The notes under the pieces: generated by a model
What the model was told of the DNA's origin: nothing
Databases searched by the model: none
Seen by the model: the letters and a program-made list of their open reading frames with translations, nothing else
Shown: positions 8,528-16,656 of the stretch, in pieces
Layout of the letters: each line of letters opens with the position of its first letter
Numbering within the stretch: the stretch's first letter is position 1
Program-made: the position numbers and the translations under genes
Origin: Allobosea sp. WAO
GTDB lineage: Bacteria; Pseudomonadota; Alphaproteobacteria; Rhizobiales; Beijerinckiaceae
Direction of reading: 5' to 3'
DNA: 64,000 nucleotides
NCBI RefSeq assembly: GCF_001509835.1
Contig: NZ_JXTJ01000001.1
Location: 1-64,000, forward strand

Positions 8528-8962
8528 TTGTATCGCTATCTGAAGCTCAAATCGCTGGTCCTGCTGGCCGCGCTTTTCGCCGGCTTCGTCGCGCCGCTCG
8601 TGACGGTGACGGCGGCGCAGGCCCAGAGCGGGCGCCAGAACGTCCACCGCCAGAATGTGAACCGGCCGCATGCGCGCCCGCATCATCGCCCGCATACGCG
8701 CCCGCAGCACCGGCACGTGACGCGCGCCCCGCATCATCGGCCGCGCCATAATGTCCGGCACCATTCGCGCAACAACATCGTCGTGGTGCATCCGCGCCGG
8801 AACTGGAACCGCGGCGGCGCGGTCGCGGCGGGCGCGGCGATCGGCTTCATAGCCGGGGCTTCCGCTGCCTCCTGGGCCGGCCCGCCGCCGCGCTCGGGCT
8901 ATTGCTGGTACTACACCAACCGGGCCCGCACCCATGGCTTCTGGGACTGGTGCCCGCGCTGA
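8528..8962 (+). CDS. Small exported His/Arg-rich protein
   Basis: The 144-residue protein starts at a TTG with a strong AGGAAGAGGAGA site in front. A signal peptide (LVLLAALFAGFVAPLV, cleavage near AQAQS) is followed by about 60 residues dense in His, Arg and Pro (PHARPHHRPH). A Gly/Ala hydrophobic segment (GAAIGFIAGASAA) and a C-terminal CWYYTN...WDWCPR motif with two cysteines follow. It may bind metals or associate with the envelope. I recognise the general type from related genomes but not a function. Confidence 0.65.
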   Translation: MYRYLKLKSLVLLAALFAGFVAPLVTVTAAQAQSGRQNVHRQNVNRPHARPHHRPHTRPQHRHVTRAPHHRPRHNVRHHSRNNIVVVHPRRNWNRGGAVAAGAAIGFIAGASAASWAGPPPRSGYCWYYTNRARTHGFWDWCPR

Positions 8963-8994
8963 GCGAAAGCTTCATCCGACATGCCGAAACGATG

Positions 8995-9024
8995 GACGCC
9001 CGGCCGGAAGGCCGGGCGTCTTGC
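8995..9024 (+). terminator. Hairpin terminator after the His-rich gene
   Basis: The 11-base perfect stem GACGCCCGGCC / GGCCGGGCGTC has the loop GGAA and is followed by a short TTGCATT run. The T tract is weak, so its efficiency is uncertain. Confidence 0.6.
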
Positions 9025-9106
9025 ATTGGCTGGCTGCGGCCTTGCGCCGCCGGCGATTGACTTGCCCCGGGCCGCCCCTACCGTGTTTTCCAGAGGCGGC
9101 GGGGGA

Positions 9107-10588
9107 ATGATGCATTTGCGTGCGGTTGCGTTGGTGCTCGTCGGGGCGCTTTCTCCCGGGCTGGCCCAGGCGCAGCAGGATCCGTATTTCGTGCGCGCGC
9201 AGGAGGTCTTCCTAGGCCTGAAGCCCGATACGCGCCTGTGGTTCCAGCTGGTGCTGACCAGCGCCGGGCACTGGCCCGCGGTGCCCAATATCGGCTATTC
9301 GCGCCGGCTCTTCGAGGCGACCAAGCAGTTCCAGCGTTCGCGCGGCGAAGCGCCGACCGGGGTCCTGACGAAGCTCCAGGTCGAGCGCATCCTGCAATCG
9401 GGCACCGAGGTCATGAATGGCTGGCGGCTGCGCTGGGTGCCGCATCCGGCGCGCGGCCGGCAGCTCTGGGTGCCGATGGGGCTCGACCTGCAGGCGAAGC
9501 GAACCGACGCCGGCGTCGAGATGCGCGAGCCCGGCAACCGCTTCCGCCTGCAGTTCAACTACTACGCCTCGGTCGATGTCGGCAGCGCCTATGCGGTTAC
9601 GCTGCAGGAAATGCTCGGCAGCGGCGACAGGATCAACTTCAAGACCCTGAAGCCCGATTTCTTCGTCATCACCGGCAATCAGGGGCGCTTCAGCCGCTAT
9701 GTCCGCTACCACGCCGATGGCAGCGGCATCCTCGGCTTCGACATGTCGTGGTCGGATGACGACGCACCGGTCTATGGCAGCCGGCTGGTGACGGTGATCT
9801 CCGGCTCGCTCTGGGCGACGATGACCGGCGCGCCCTTCCCTGAGGCGAAGCGCGTGCGTTTCCCCTGGGAGGGCGGCGATGCCGAGGTCGCCAATGCACC
9901 GCGAACGCCGCCTCCGGCGCCCCCGGCGACGACGCCAGCCGCTGCGCCGAAAGAGCCGCCGAAGCCGAAATCATCCTCGGGTTCCGGCTTCTTCGTCTCG
10001 AAGGCGGGGCATCTCCTGACCAACGCCCATGTCGTGCAGGATTGCGCGACAATCACGGTGCGGCCGGACGGGGCGGTCGGCGTGCCGGCGCAGGTTCTCG
10101 CCCGGGACGCGATCAACGATCTCGCGGTGCTGAAGATCGCCGGTCCGGCCGAGCGCACGCTGCCGCTCCGCCCGAGCGTGCGGCTGGGCGAGGGCATCGC
10201 CGCTTTCGGCTTCCCGCACAGCGATCTCCTGGCGACGGCGGGGAATTTCACCCTCGGCAACGTCACCGCCCTGGCGGGACTGAAGGACGACAGCCGTTAC
10301 CTGCAGGTTTCGGCCCCGGTCCAGCCCGGAAATTCCGGCGGGCCGCTGCTCGACGGCGCCGGCAATGTCGTCGGCGTGGTCTCGGCCAAGCTCGACGCGA
10401 TCAAGATGGCCTCCGAACGTGGCGACCTGCCGCAGAACATCAACTTCGCGGTCAAGGCCTCGCTCGCCGGCAGCTTCCTCGACGCCAACCAGATCGCCTA
10501 CGAGACCGGAGCGCCCGGCGAGAAGCTCGACCCGGCCGACCTCGCCGAGCGTGCGAAGAAGGCGAGCGCGTTCATCACCTGTCGTTAA
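9107..10588 (+). CDS. Secreted trypsin-like serine protease
   Basis: The protein has 493 residues, starting at the ATG at 9107 (MMHLRAVALVLVGALS), which gives a clean signal peptide; the frame is open upstream. Residues about 30-115 resemble a peptidoglycan-binding-like helical segment (YSRRLFEATKQFQ). A middle domain follows, then a Pro-rich linker (TPPPAPPATTPAA). A C-terminal trypsin fold carries the triad His in LLTNAHVV, Asp in INDLAVLKI and Ser in PGNSGGPLLDG. The protease is therefore expected to be active in the periplasm. There is no PDZ domain, so it is not a classic DegP. The middle-domain function is unknown. Confidence 0.85.
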   Translation: MMHLRAVALVLVGALSPGLAQAQQDPYFVRAQEVFLGLKPDTRLWFQLVLTSAGHWPAVPNIGYSRRLFEATKQFQRSRGEAPTGVLTKLQVERILQSGTEVMNGWRLRWVPHPARGRQLWVPMGLDLQAKRTDAGVEMREPGNRFRLQFNYYASVDVGSAYAVTLQEMLGSGDRINFKTLKPDFFVITGNQGRFSRYVRYHADGSGILGFDMSWSDDDAPVYGSRLVTVISGSLWATMTGAPFPEAKRVRFPWEGGDAEVANAPRTPPPAPPATTPAAAPKEPPKPKSSSGSGFFVSKAGHLLTNAHVVQDCATITVRPDGAVGVPAQVLARDAINDLAVLKIAGPAERTLPLRPSVRLGEGIAAFGFPHSDLLATAGNFTLGNVTALAGLKDDSRYLQVSAPVQPGNSGGPLLDGAGNVVGVVSAKLDAIKMASERGDLPQNINFAVKASLAGSFLDANQIAYETGAPGEKLDPADLAERAKKASAFITCR

Positions 10589-10702
10589 AAGGGGGAGGGC
10601 AGTCCGCCAACGCAAAGGCGGCTCAGAGACCTGCCCTTCTCGATTCCATCCAGAGGCTTGCGGTCTGCAGCTGAGAGGCAGAGTGAACGCCGGCGGGGCC
10701 GA

Positions 10703-11530
10703 TCAATGCCGCGCCGCTTCCGCCCCTTGCATCTCCACCTCGAACGCCACCAGCTGTCGGAACAGCGGCATCGTCCTGAAGTCCTCGTCGAAACCCCAGC
10801 CGGCCTGCGCCTCCCGCTTCCGGCTTTCCAGAAGCCCCAGCCATGTCAGGGGGCGCAGGACCCGCGACACCATGGCGAACTCCGGCAGGTCATGGGCGGG
10901 AACCTCGAGCAGGGTCTCCATGACCGTGCAGGCCTCCATCAGCGTCTCGGCGCTCGACCATTCATGCGCGGTCACCGACAGGCTCCAGAGGATCACGCCC
11001 ATATGGTGCTGCGGCCAGAACTCGATCGGGTTCCGGTCGAAGTCCTGAAGATTCATCTTCCAGAACACTGCCTCGAACAGCGCAGCCAGCAAGGCAGGAG
11101 CGGCTTCAGGGGCGAGCATGGCCTTGCCCGCCTTGCTCGCCCTCAGGACGCCTGAGCGCTTCCGCAGGAGCCCCGCGGCCTGCAAGGCGATCCTCGTGAA
11201 GAGAACACCATAGGCATCATGCTCGTTGATGACCTTGTTCATCGCGAGCGTGGTGGCCTTGTCGTATCCCGGCCATTCTGTCTGGTCGAAGACGTGCCGG
11301 ACATCGACCCGTTTGAGGGCTCCGGCAGGCGTCAGGACGAGGCCGCCCTTCTCGACCGCACGTTCGAGCAGAAGCCGAGCAGCGTGGACCATGGGGACCT
11401 GAAGGGCGGGCTCCACGGGAACGTTGTCGGGCGTGAGGCGGAGTGCCCGCGGAAGTTTGCCGGGCGGCTCCAGAAGCGCCTTGAGGGAGGCTGGCTCAAG
11501 ATGAGCCCAGGCGGGAGGAATAGCGGTCAC
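10703..11530 (-). CDS. Protein of unknown function, 275 residues
   Basis: The gene has a GTG start at 11530. The protein is soluble and helix-rich. It has a segment LLERAVEKGGLVLTPAGALKRVDV that resembles winged-helix stretches found near pRiA4b ORF-3-type proteins, and a later WPQHHMGVILWSL motif. I do not recognise the family with confidence. It lies convergent to the protease gene and downstream of rpsD on the same strand, but a terminator separates it from rpsD, so it has its own promoter. Confidence 0.6.
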   Translation of the reverse strand: MTAIPPAWAHLEPASLKALLEPPGKLPRALRLTPDNVPVEPALQVPMVHAARLLLERAVEKGGLVLTPAGALKRVDVRHVFDQTEWPGYDKATTLAMNKVINEHDAYGVLFTRIALQAAGLLRKRSGVLRASKAGKAMLAPEAAPALLAALFEAVFWKMNLQDFDRNPIEFWPQHHMGVILWSLSVTAHEWSSAETLMEACTVMETLLEVPAHDLPEFAMVSRVLRPLTWLGLLESRKREAQAGWGFDEDFRTMPLFRQLVAFEVEMQGAEAARH

Positions 11531-11651
11531 GCCGGGAGCCTAGGCGGGCCGGGGCGAAGGCTCAACAGGCAGGCCGAGCAAGCACCACAAAAACGTGCGG
11601 AAGAGGAACGCAAAGCGACCAAGCCGAACAGGGCGGCTGCAACCCTGCTCC

Positions 11652-11686
11652 AAAACGAAAAGGGCGGCTCCGAAGAGCCGCCCTTT
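11652..11686 (-). terminator. Intrinsic terminator of rpsD
   Basis: Read on the complementary strand, the stem AAGGGCGGCTC / GAGCCGCCCTT encloses a four-base loop and is followed by TTCGTTTTGG. It lies about 60 bases downstream of the rpsD stop. Confidence 0.85.
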
Positions 11687-11745
11687 CCTGATTTGATTTG
11701 TTCGATTCTCGCCAGAGGCTTGTGGCCGCCGGCTGAGAAATCGGA

Positions 11746-12363
11746 TCAGCGCGAGTAGAACTCGATGACCAGGTTCGGTTCCATCTGCACCGCGTAGGGC
11801 ACGTCCGACAGGGTCGGGGTGCGGGTGAAGGTGGCGGTCGACTTGTTGTGGTCGGCGTCGATGTAGTCAGGCACGTCGCGCTCGGCGAGGGCGGCCGACT
11901 CGATGACGATGGCGAGCTGGCGCGAGCTCTCCTTGATCGCGATCACGTCGCCCGGCTTGACCTGGTAGGACGCGATGTTGACGCGCTTGCCGTTCACGGT
12001 GATGTGGCCGTGGTTGACGAACTGGCGGGCGGCGAAGACGGTCGGGACGAACTTGGCGCGGTAGATCACCGCGTCGAGACGGCGCTCGAGCAGGCCGACC
12101 AGGTTCTCGCCCGAGTCGCCCTTCAGGCGGATCGCCTCGGCGTAGTAGCGGCGGAACTGCTTCTCGGAGATCGAGCCGTAGTAGCCCTTGAGCTTCTGCT
12201 TGGCGCGCAGCTGCGTGCCGAAGTCGGACGGCTTGCCCTTGCGGCGCTGGCCGTGCTGGCCGGGGCCGTACTCACGGCGGTTGACCGGGGACTTCGGGCG
12301 GCCCCAGATGTTCTGACCGAGGCGGCGGTCAATCTTGTACTTCGCCTCATGGCGCTTCGACAT
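11746..12363 (-). CDS. rpsD: 30S ribosomal protein S4
   Basis: The 205-residue product, opening [21 protein letters not shown], matches alphaproteobacterial S4 in length and sequence. The S4 RNA-binding domain lies at about residues 94-155 ([31 protein letters not shown]). S4 nucleates 16S rRNA folding and small-subunit assembly. It is monocistronic here, with its own terminator. In many Hyphomicrobiales rpsD lies next to murI; here a small secreted-protein gene lies between them. Confidence 0.97.
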   Translation of the reverse strand: MSKRHEAKYKIDRRLGQNIWGRPKSPVNRREYGPGQHGQRRKGKPSDFGTQLRAKQKLKGYYGSISEKQFRRYYAEAIRLKGDSGENLVGLLERRLDAVIYRAKFVPTVFAARQFVNHGHITVNGKRVNIASYQVKPGDVIAIKESSRQLAIVIESAALAERDVPDYIDADHNKSTATFTRTPTLSDVPYAVQMEPNLVIEFYSR

Positions 12364-12467
12364 GTCGCGTGTCCTCTTGTGGTTCGCGAGTTGAGGACCG
12401 CGCCCTCCTTCTCCCCGTTGCCGGGGCGACAGATCCGGCTCGAGAAGACGAGCGGATCACGGGTGCG

Positions 12468-12501
12468 GAAAAAGCCACGCGGCCCCGTGAGGAGCCGCGC
12501 G
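12468..12501 (-). terminator. Intrinsic terminator of the small basic exported protein
   Basis: On the complementary strand an 11-base stem (CGCGCGGCTCC paired with GGGGCCGCGTG, two G-T pairs) with loop TCAC is followed by GCTTTTTCC. It lies about 60 bases past the stop of the 12560-12790 gene and insulates rpsD. Confidence 0.7.
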
Positions 12502-12559
12502 ACGCCGGTGCCTATGCGGGAATTGGCGCGGGAAGTCAATGCGCCGGCGCACCAAGCCC

Positions 12560-12790
12560 TCACCAGCGCTCGTAGCGCCAGTAGGCGTTCCGGTGGCGAG
12601 GGTGCTTGTACCAGCCGAGATGGCGGCCGCGATTCCAGCCATAATGCCGGCGCGGACCGTGGCTGTAGCCGTGGTGATGGCCCTTGGCCTTGTGCCAGCC
12701 TTTCGGCTTGGCCTGCGCATCCCCGGCGCCGCCGAAACCGGCGAGCGCGAAGCCGAAAGCCAATGCGACCATCAGCGTGAGCTTCTTCAT
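12560..12790 (-). CDS. Small exported His/Trp-rich basic protein
   Basis: The 76-residue product has a signal peptide (MKKLTLMVALAFGFALAG, cleavage near AQA). The mature part of about 48 residues is full of His, Arg, Trp and Tyr (KGHHHGYSHGPRRHYGW). A clear GGGAGG ribosome binding site precedes the ATG and a terminator follows, so it is a real monocistronic gene. Function is unknown; such proteins may bind metals or envelope polymers. Confidence 0.7.
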   Translation of the reverse strand: MKKLTLMVALAFGFALAGFGGAGDAQAKPKGWHKAKGHHHGYSHGPRRHYGWNRGRHLGWYKHPRHRNAYWRYERW

Positions 12791-12903
12791 GATCGCCTCC
12801 CTTGCGTCGTCGATCGTGCCGCTACTCCCGGTTTAGCGACGGTGTGGCAGCAGAACGCGCGGCGCGGCCGGGCGGTTCCGGGAAGGGAGCCCGGCAGGCT
12901 GCT

Positions 12904-13761
12904 TCAGGCCGGCATCGCCTCGATCTCGACCTGCGCCAGGCCGAAGCCGGCGAGCGCTATCCTGGCCGGGCCGCTCAGCCGCGTGCCTGCGGTGAAGACG
13001 GCGCGCGCCTCGCCGGCATCGGGCCGCTCGCGGGCCGGGCCGAGCAGCGCCGCGACGCGCCGCGCGATCGCCGGGGCGGGGTCGATCCAGTCGACGGACC
13101 AGGGGGCGAGCCGCCGCAGCCGCGCCAGCAGCAGGGGATAATGGGTGCAGGCGAGCGTCACCACATCGGTGCGCCGTCCTTCGCGCTCGACGAAGCAGGG
13201 CGCGATCTCGGCGAGGACCGCGCCATCGTCGATCGCCTCGCCCTTCAGCGCCGCCTCGGCGAGTCCGGCGAGCCCGGTCGCGCCGACCAGCGTCACCTCG
13301 CAACCGCCGGCATAGCTTTTGATCAGGCCGCGCGTGTAGTCGCGCGCCACGGTGCCCGGCGTCGCCAGCACCGAGACGAGGCCGCTCCTGGTGCGCTCGG
13401 CCGCAGGCTTCACCGCCGGCACGGTGCCGACGAAGGGAATCGAGAAGCGGGCGCGCAGGGCCGGCAGCACCAGCGTCGAGGCGGTGTTGCAGGCGATGAC
13501 CACGAGATCGGGATGGAAGCGCGCGACCAGCCGCTCCATCACCGCGAGCACGCGCTCGACCAGCGCGGCCTCGCTCAGCCGGCCATAGGGAAAGGCGGCG
13601 TCGTCGGCGACGTAGACGATGTCGGCATCGGGCCGGGAGCGGACGACCTCGCTCAGCACGGTGAGGCCGCCGAGGCCGGAATCGAAGAGAAGCAGGGTCG
13701 GCCGGCGCTCCGGCATCATCGGGGGGCGATGGCTGGTTCCGGCGAGAAGATCGACTTGCAT
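12904..13761 (-). CDS. murI: Glutamate racemase
   Basis: The protein has 285 residues from the ATG at 13761, or about 271 from the paired ATGs at 13716-13719, which lie closer to the conserved [14 protein letters not shown]. Both catalytic cysteines are present, in VIACNTAST and in [10 protein letters not shown], along with the substrate Asp-Ser of FDSG. The enzyme makes D-glutamate for peptidoglycan in the cytoplasm. The neighbouring gene on the other strand is a MarR-GNAT fusion, so the usual murI-trmJ neighbourhood is broken. Confidence 0.95.
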   Translation of the reverse strand: MQVDLLAGTSHRPPMMPERRPTLLLFDSGLGGLTVLSEVVRSRPDADIVYVADDAAFPYGRLSEAALVERVLAVMERLVARFHPDLVVIACNTASTLVLPALRARFSIPFVGTVPAVKPAAERTRSGLVSVLATPGTVARDYTRGLIKSYAGGCEVTLVGATGLAGLAEAALKGEAIDDGAVLAEIAPCFVEREGRRTDVVTLACTHYPLLLARLRRLAPWSVDWIDPAPAIARRVAALLGPARERPDAGEARAVFTAGTRLSGPARIALAGFGLAQVEIEAMPA

Positions 13762-13855
13762 GGGAGTGTACCAGGAGGGGCCGGCAAACCTCGATTGGGC
13801 GCCGGCGCTGTTAAGAGAGGGTGAACGAGGCGCGAGGAGGGCGGGGATAATTTAG

Positions 13856-13868
13856 TTGACTCTGTCCA
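13856..13868. promoter_or_regulatory. MarR-type operator candidate
   Basis: The imperfect inverted repeat TTGAC-TCT-GTCCA lies about 35 bases before the MarR-GNAT start, in an AT-rich patch (AATTTAGTTGAC, then CCATTAATTGG). Sites of this shape are typical of MarR autoregulation. TTGACT could also serve as a -35 box. Confidence 0.4.
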
Positions 13869-13902
13869 TTAATTGGCTTTTCTCCCAACAGGGAGAAGCG
13901 CC

Positions 13903-14829
13903 ATGTCAGTCATCGACCCCCCGGCCGTCGCCGCCATTCGCCGTTTCAACCGCTTCCACACCCGCTGGGTCGGGGCGCTGGGCGGGGATCTGCACGGTTC
14001 GGGCTTCGGCCTGACCGAGGCGCGGGTGCTTTATGAACTGGCGCAGCGCGACGGCTGGCGCGCCGGCGAGTTGGCGCGCGAGCTCGGTCTCGATCCGGCT
14101 TATCTTTCGCGGCTGCTCAAGCGCTTCGCCGGGTTCGGCTGGCTGGAGCGGGGCAGGGCGCAAGGTGATGGCCGCGCCTTCGAGTTGAAGCTGACGGCGG
14201 CCGGCCATGCGGCCTTCGCCCCGCTCGACGAGGCTTCGCGCCGGCAGGCGGGCGCGATCCTGACCCGGCTCGGGGAGGGCGAGCGCACCGCGCTGGTCAC
14301 GGCGCTCGACCGGGCGCAGGTTCTGCTGTCCGGCGTGCCGACGGCGCGGCCCGTGCCGCTGATCCGCGAGCATCGGCCGGGCGATATCGGCTGGGTGATC
14401 TCCGCCCATGGACGGCTCTATGCGCAGGACTATGGCTGGGACATCAGCTTCGAGGCGCTGGTTGCCGAGATCGCCGCAAAGTTCCTGCGCGAGTTCAGGC
14501 CGGGCAAGGAACGCTGCTTCATCGCCGAGCTGGAGGGGGAGCCGGCAGGCTCGGCCTTCGTCGTGCAGGAGAGCGAGGAGGTCGCCAAGCTCAGGCTGGT
14601 GCTGGTCGAGAAGCAGGCCCAGGGCTTTGGCCTCGGCAAGAAGCTGGTGCGGGAGGCGGTCGGATTCGCGCGCGCTGCCGGTTACCACCGGATGGTGCTC
14701 TGGACCAACGACATCCTGCATGCGGCGCGGGCGATCTATGTGGCCGAGGGCTTCCGGCTGGTGGCGGAGGAGAAGCACCACTCCTTCGGGCAGGATCTGG
14801 TCGGGCAGAACTGGGAGCTCGACCTCTAG
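13903..14829 (+). CDS. MarR-GNAT fusion: HTH regulator with acetyltransferase domain
   Basis: The 308-residue protein starts at the ATG at 13903, preceded by a GGGAGAAG site. Residues about 1-140 form a MarR winged helix (LTEARVLYELAQ, ELARELGLDPAYLSRLLKRF). Residues about 155-300 form a GNAT domain with the acetyl-CoA loop region QAQGFGLGKKLVREAVGFA and a late YVAEGFRLV motif. This two-domain architecture is common in proteobacteria, but the acetylated substrate is rarely known. A MarR-like inverted repeat just upstream suggests autoregulation. Confidence 0.88.
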   Translation: MSVIDPPAVAAIRRFNRFHTRWVGALGGDLHGSGFGLTEARVLYELAQRDGWRAGELARELGLDPAYLSRLLKRFAGFGWLERGRAQGDGRAFELKLTAAGHAAFAPLDEASRRQAGAILTRLGEGERTALVTALDRAQVLLSGVPTARPVPLIREHRPGDIGWVISAHGRLYAQDYGWDISFEALVAEIAAKFLREFRPGKERCFIAELEGEPAGSAFVVQESEEVAKLRLVLVEKQAQGFGLGKKLVREAVGFARAAGYHRMVLWTNDILHAARAIYVAEGFRLVAEEKHHSFGQDLVGQNWELDL

Positions 14830-14850
14830 GCCCAATACCGCCGGTCGCGC

Positions 14851-16164
14851 TCAGGCCTTGAGCCGCGCCACCGCCGCGGCCGCCATGCGCCCGGCCAGGG
14901 TTGCGCCGCCGGCCGTCATCGCGCCGCCTCCCGCCGTCGCTTCGCCGGCGAGCCAGAGGCGTCCGCCGATCGGCTCGGCGAGCACCTCGCGGGCGCCGGC
15001 ATGGCCGGGCAGACAGACCGAATAGGAGCCGCGCGCGAACGGGTCGGTCCACCAGGCCGGGAAGGAGACCGGGCCGGCGGCCTTGCGGAATTCGGGGCCG
15101 ATCATGTTCGCGAGCAGGTCGACGATATGGGCGCGGGCCGCCTCGGGACCCGATTCCGAAAGCTCGCGGGCATAGTCGCCGCCGCAGAAGCCGACGATGA
15201 TGTCCTGGTCGCCGGGAAAGATGTCGAAGTTCATCAGCCGGCCATTGGCGCCGGCCTCGAAATAGCTGGTGCCGGGCGCGATGCCGAAGCGGTTGCCCTC
15301 GACCTTGAGCGCGATCTTGGTCAGCGCGCCCATGCCGATGCCGGCGAGCGCGCCTTGCGTGCGGACCGGCAGTGCCGGCGTGAAGCGGATGGCGCCTGCC
15401 TTGAGCACGCCGACCGGGACGGTGACGATGCAGGCGCGGGCATTGAGCGTGCCGGAGGCCGTGGTGATCGCGACGCCCGGACCGTCCCAGCGAATCGCGG
15501 TGACGGTCTGGTTGAGGCGGATGTCGAGCCCGGCGCCGTAGCGCGCCACCAGATTGCCGTAGCCGCTGGGCACGACATAGTCCTCGCCGGCCCAGAGGCG
15601 CTGATAGTCGCGCGCCGAAATCCGGGTGGCCTCCTCGCCGATCGAGAGCAGCAGGCCTGAGGAGGCGATCGGCGCGAGATCGGGACCGAGATGGCCGAGG
15701 AGCTCGGCGATCGACATGTCGCGGGCCTTGAGATCGGCGGTTTCGAGCCGGCGGTCGATCTGGCCGAAGGCGCCGCGCCGGCGCTGGCGGTCGCCCTGCG
15801 ACATCGGCTGGCCGTTCTGGAACAGCTGGAAGCCGCCGCCCCAGCTCTCGTTGGGGGTGGGGATGCCGAGTTCCTGGGCGATGGTGGTCCAGGGGTTGCG
15901 CTCGGCCCAGTGAATGAACATCGCGCCGGCATCATAGGAGGGGCCGAGCGAGGAATCGGTGAAGGTGCGCCCGCCCAGGCGATCGCGGCCCTCGAGCACG
16001 AGCACGGCGCGGCCTGCCGCCTGCAATTGCCGCGCGGCGGCGATGCCGGCTGCGCCGGCACCGATGACCACGACGTCATGGTCGCGGGCGTGCGCCCGCC
16101 CGGAACTGGCCGAGGCGGCGGCGACAGCCGCCGAGCCGATCAGCAGTTTCCGGCGGTCGAGCAT
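14851..16164 (-). CDS. Tat-exported flavin amine oxidase
   Basis: The protein has 437 residues. The N-terminus MLDRRKLLIGSAAVAAASAS has a twin-arginine pattern and a cleavage site near AHA, so export in folded form with FAD is likely. The dinucleotide-binding motif VVVIGAGAAGIAAARQL follows, then EGRDRLGGRTFTD and a C-terminal GGRLWLAGEATAGGGA segment that holds the flavin. It belongs to the amine oxidase/polyamine oxidase family, which oxidises primary or secondary amines to imines and hydrogen peroxide. The terminal motif departs from the usual PGTV... form, so the substrate may be unusual. The frame opens upstream to 16230 with no support. Confidence 0.85.
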   Translation of the reverse strand: MLDRRKLLIGSAAVAAASASSGRAHARDHDVVVIGAGAAGIAAARQLQAAGRAVLVLEGRDRLGGRTFTDSSLGPSYDAGAMFIHWAERNPWTTIAQELGIPTPNESWGGGFQLFQNGQPMSQGDRQRRRGAFGQIDRRLETADLKARDMSIAELLGHLGPDLAPIASSGLLLSIGEEATRISARDYQRLWAGEDYVVPSGYGNLVARYGAGLDIRLNQTVTAIRWDGPGVAITTASGTLNARACIVTVPVGVLKAGAIRFTPALPVRTQGALAGIGMGALTKIALKVEGNRFGIAPGTSYFEAGANGRLMNFDIFPGDQDIIVGFCGGDYARELSESGPEAARAHIVDLLANMIGPEFRKAAGPVSFPAWWTDPFARGSYSVCLPGHAGAREVLAEPIGGRLWLAGEATAGGGAMTAGGATLAGRMAAAAVARLKA

Positions 16165-16656
16165 GGTGTGAGCGTCTCTCCGCATCTTGCACTGCATCAT
16201 GCCACCCGGTCGCGTCGCGACAAGACGCAAACGGGTGAGGAGTGCGCCTGGCCGATCACGAGATGGGGAGGGGGCGAGGGCTGGTCAATTGGCTCACGGG
16301 GAAGGTCGACGCCTTTCGTGCCGGACCGGAGAGCCATGCATGTGGTCGCGCGTGCTGCTGGCCTCTTGAGGCGGGCCTTCTGTCGGGACAGCGGCGGACC
16401 GCCGCGAGGTCCGGACGCGACGAACAGATTCCAAGACTGTTGCACATGCCCGAGTGACGGTGTGCCAGTTGTCCATTCTCAGATTAGAATTAGAGTAAAT
16501 ATGTAAGTCGTTTCAGTATTGGGAATCGTTTGACAGTCAAAGATCATTTTAATAATCGCTGATGTTGAAATTGAGGCGATGTCCTTAGTTTAAAACGATT
16601 ACAAAGTGCCGAATGACTTCATTGTGAAGCTTTCCGGCAAGTACGGGATCAGGGCG
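16165..16656. other. 492-base non-coding region upstream of the heme receptor
   Basis: No coding signal is evident. The right part (about 16480-16605) is much more AT-rich than the surroundings, as expected for an iron-controlled promoter. GATTAGAATTAGAGTAAAT near 16483-16501 loosely resembles an Irr/ICE box. A TTGACA at 16530-16535 also forms the arm of TTGACAGTCAA. I saw no hemP-like small gene. Confidence 0.5.
16530..16558 (+). promoter_or_regulatory. Promoter candidate of the heme receptor gene
   Basis: A perfect -35 box TTGACA at 16530 is followed, with 15-17 bases of spacing, by an AATAATC stretch as -10. The -35 lies inside the palindrome TTGACAGTCAA, which could be a repressor site. 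It is 100 bases before the chosen start codon. Confidence 0.4.

Noticed and set aside
10589..10702. CCGCC...GGCGG inverted repeat after the serine protease as a terminator
   Set aside because: The arms are only five bases with an eight-base loop and there is no T tract on the + strand.
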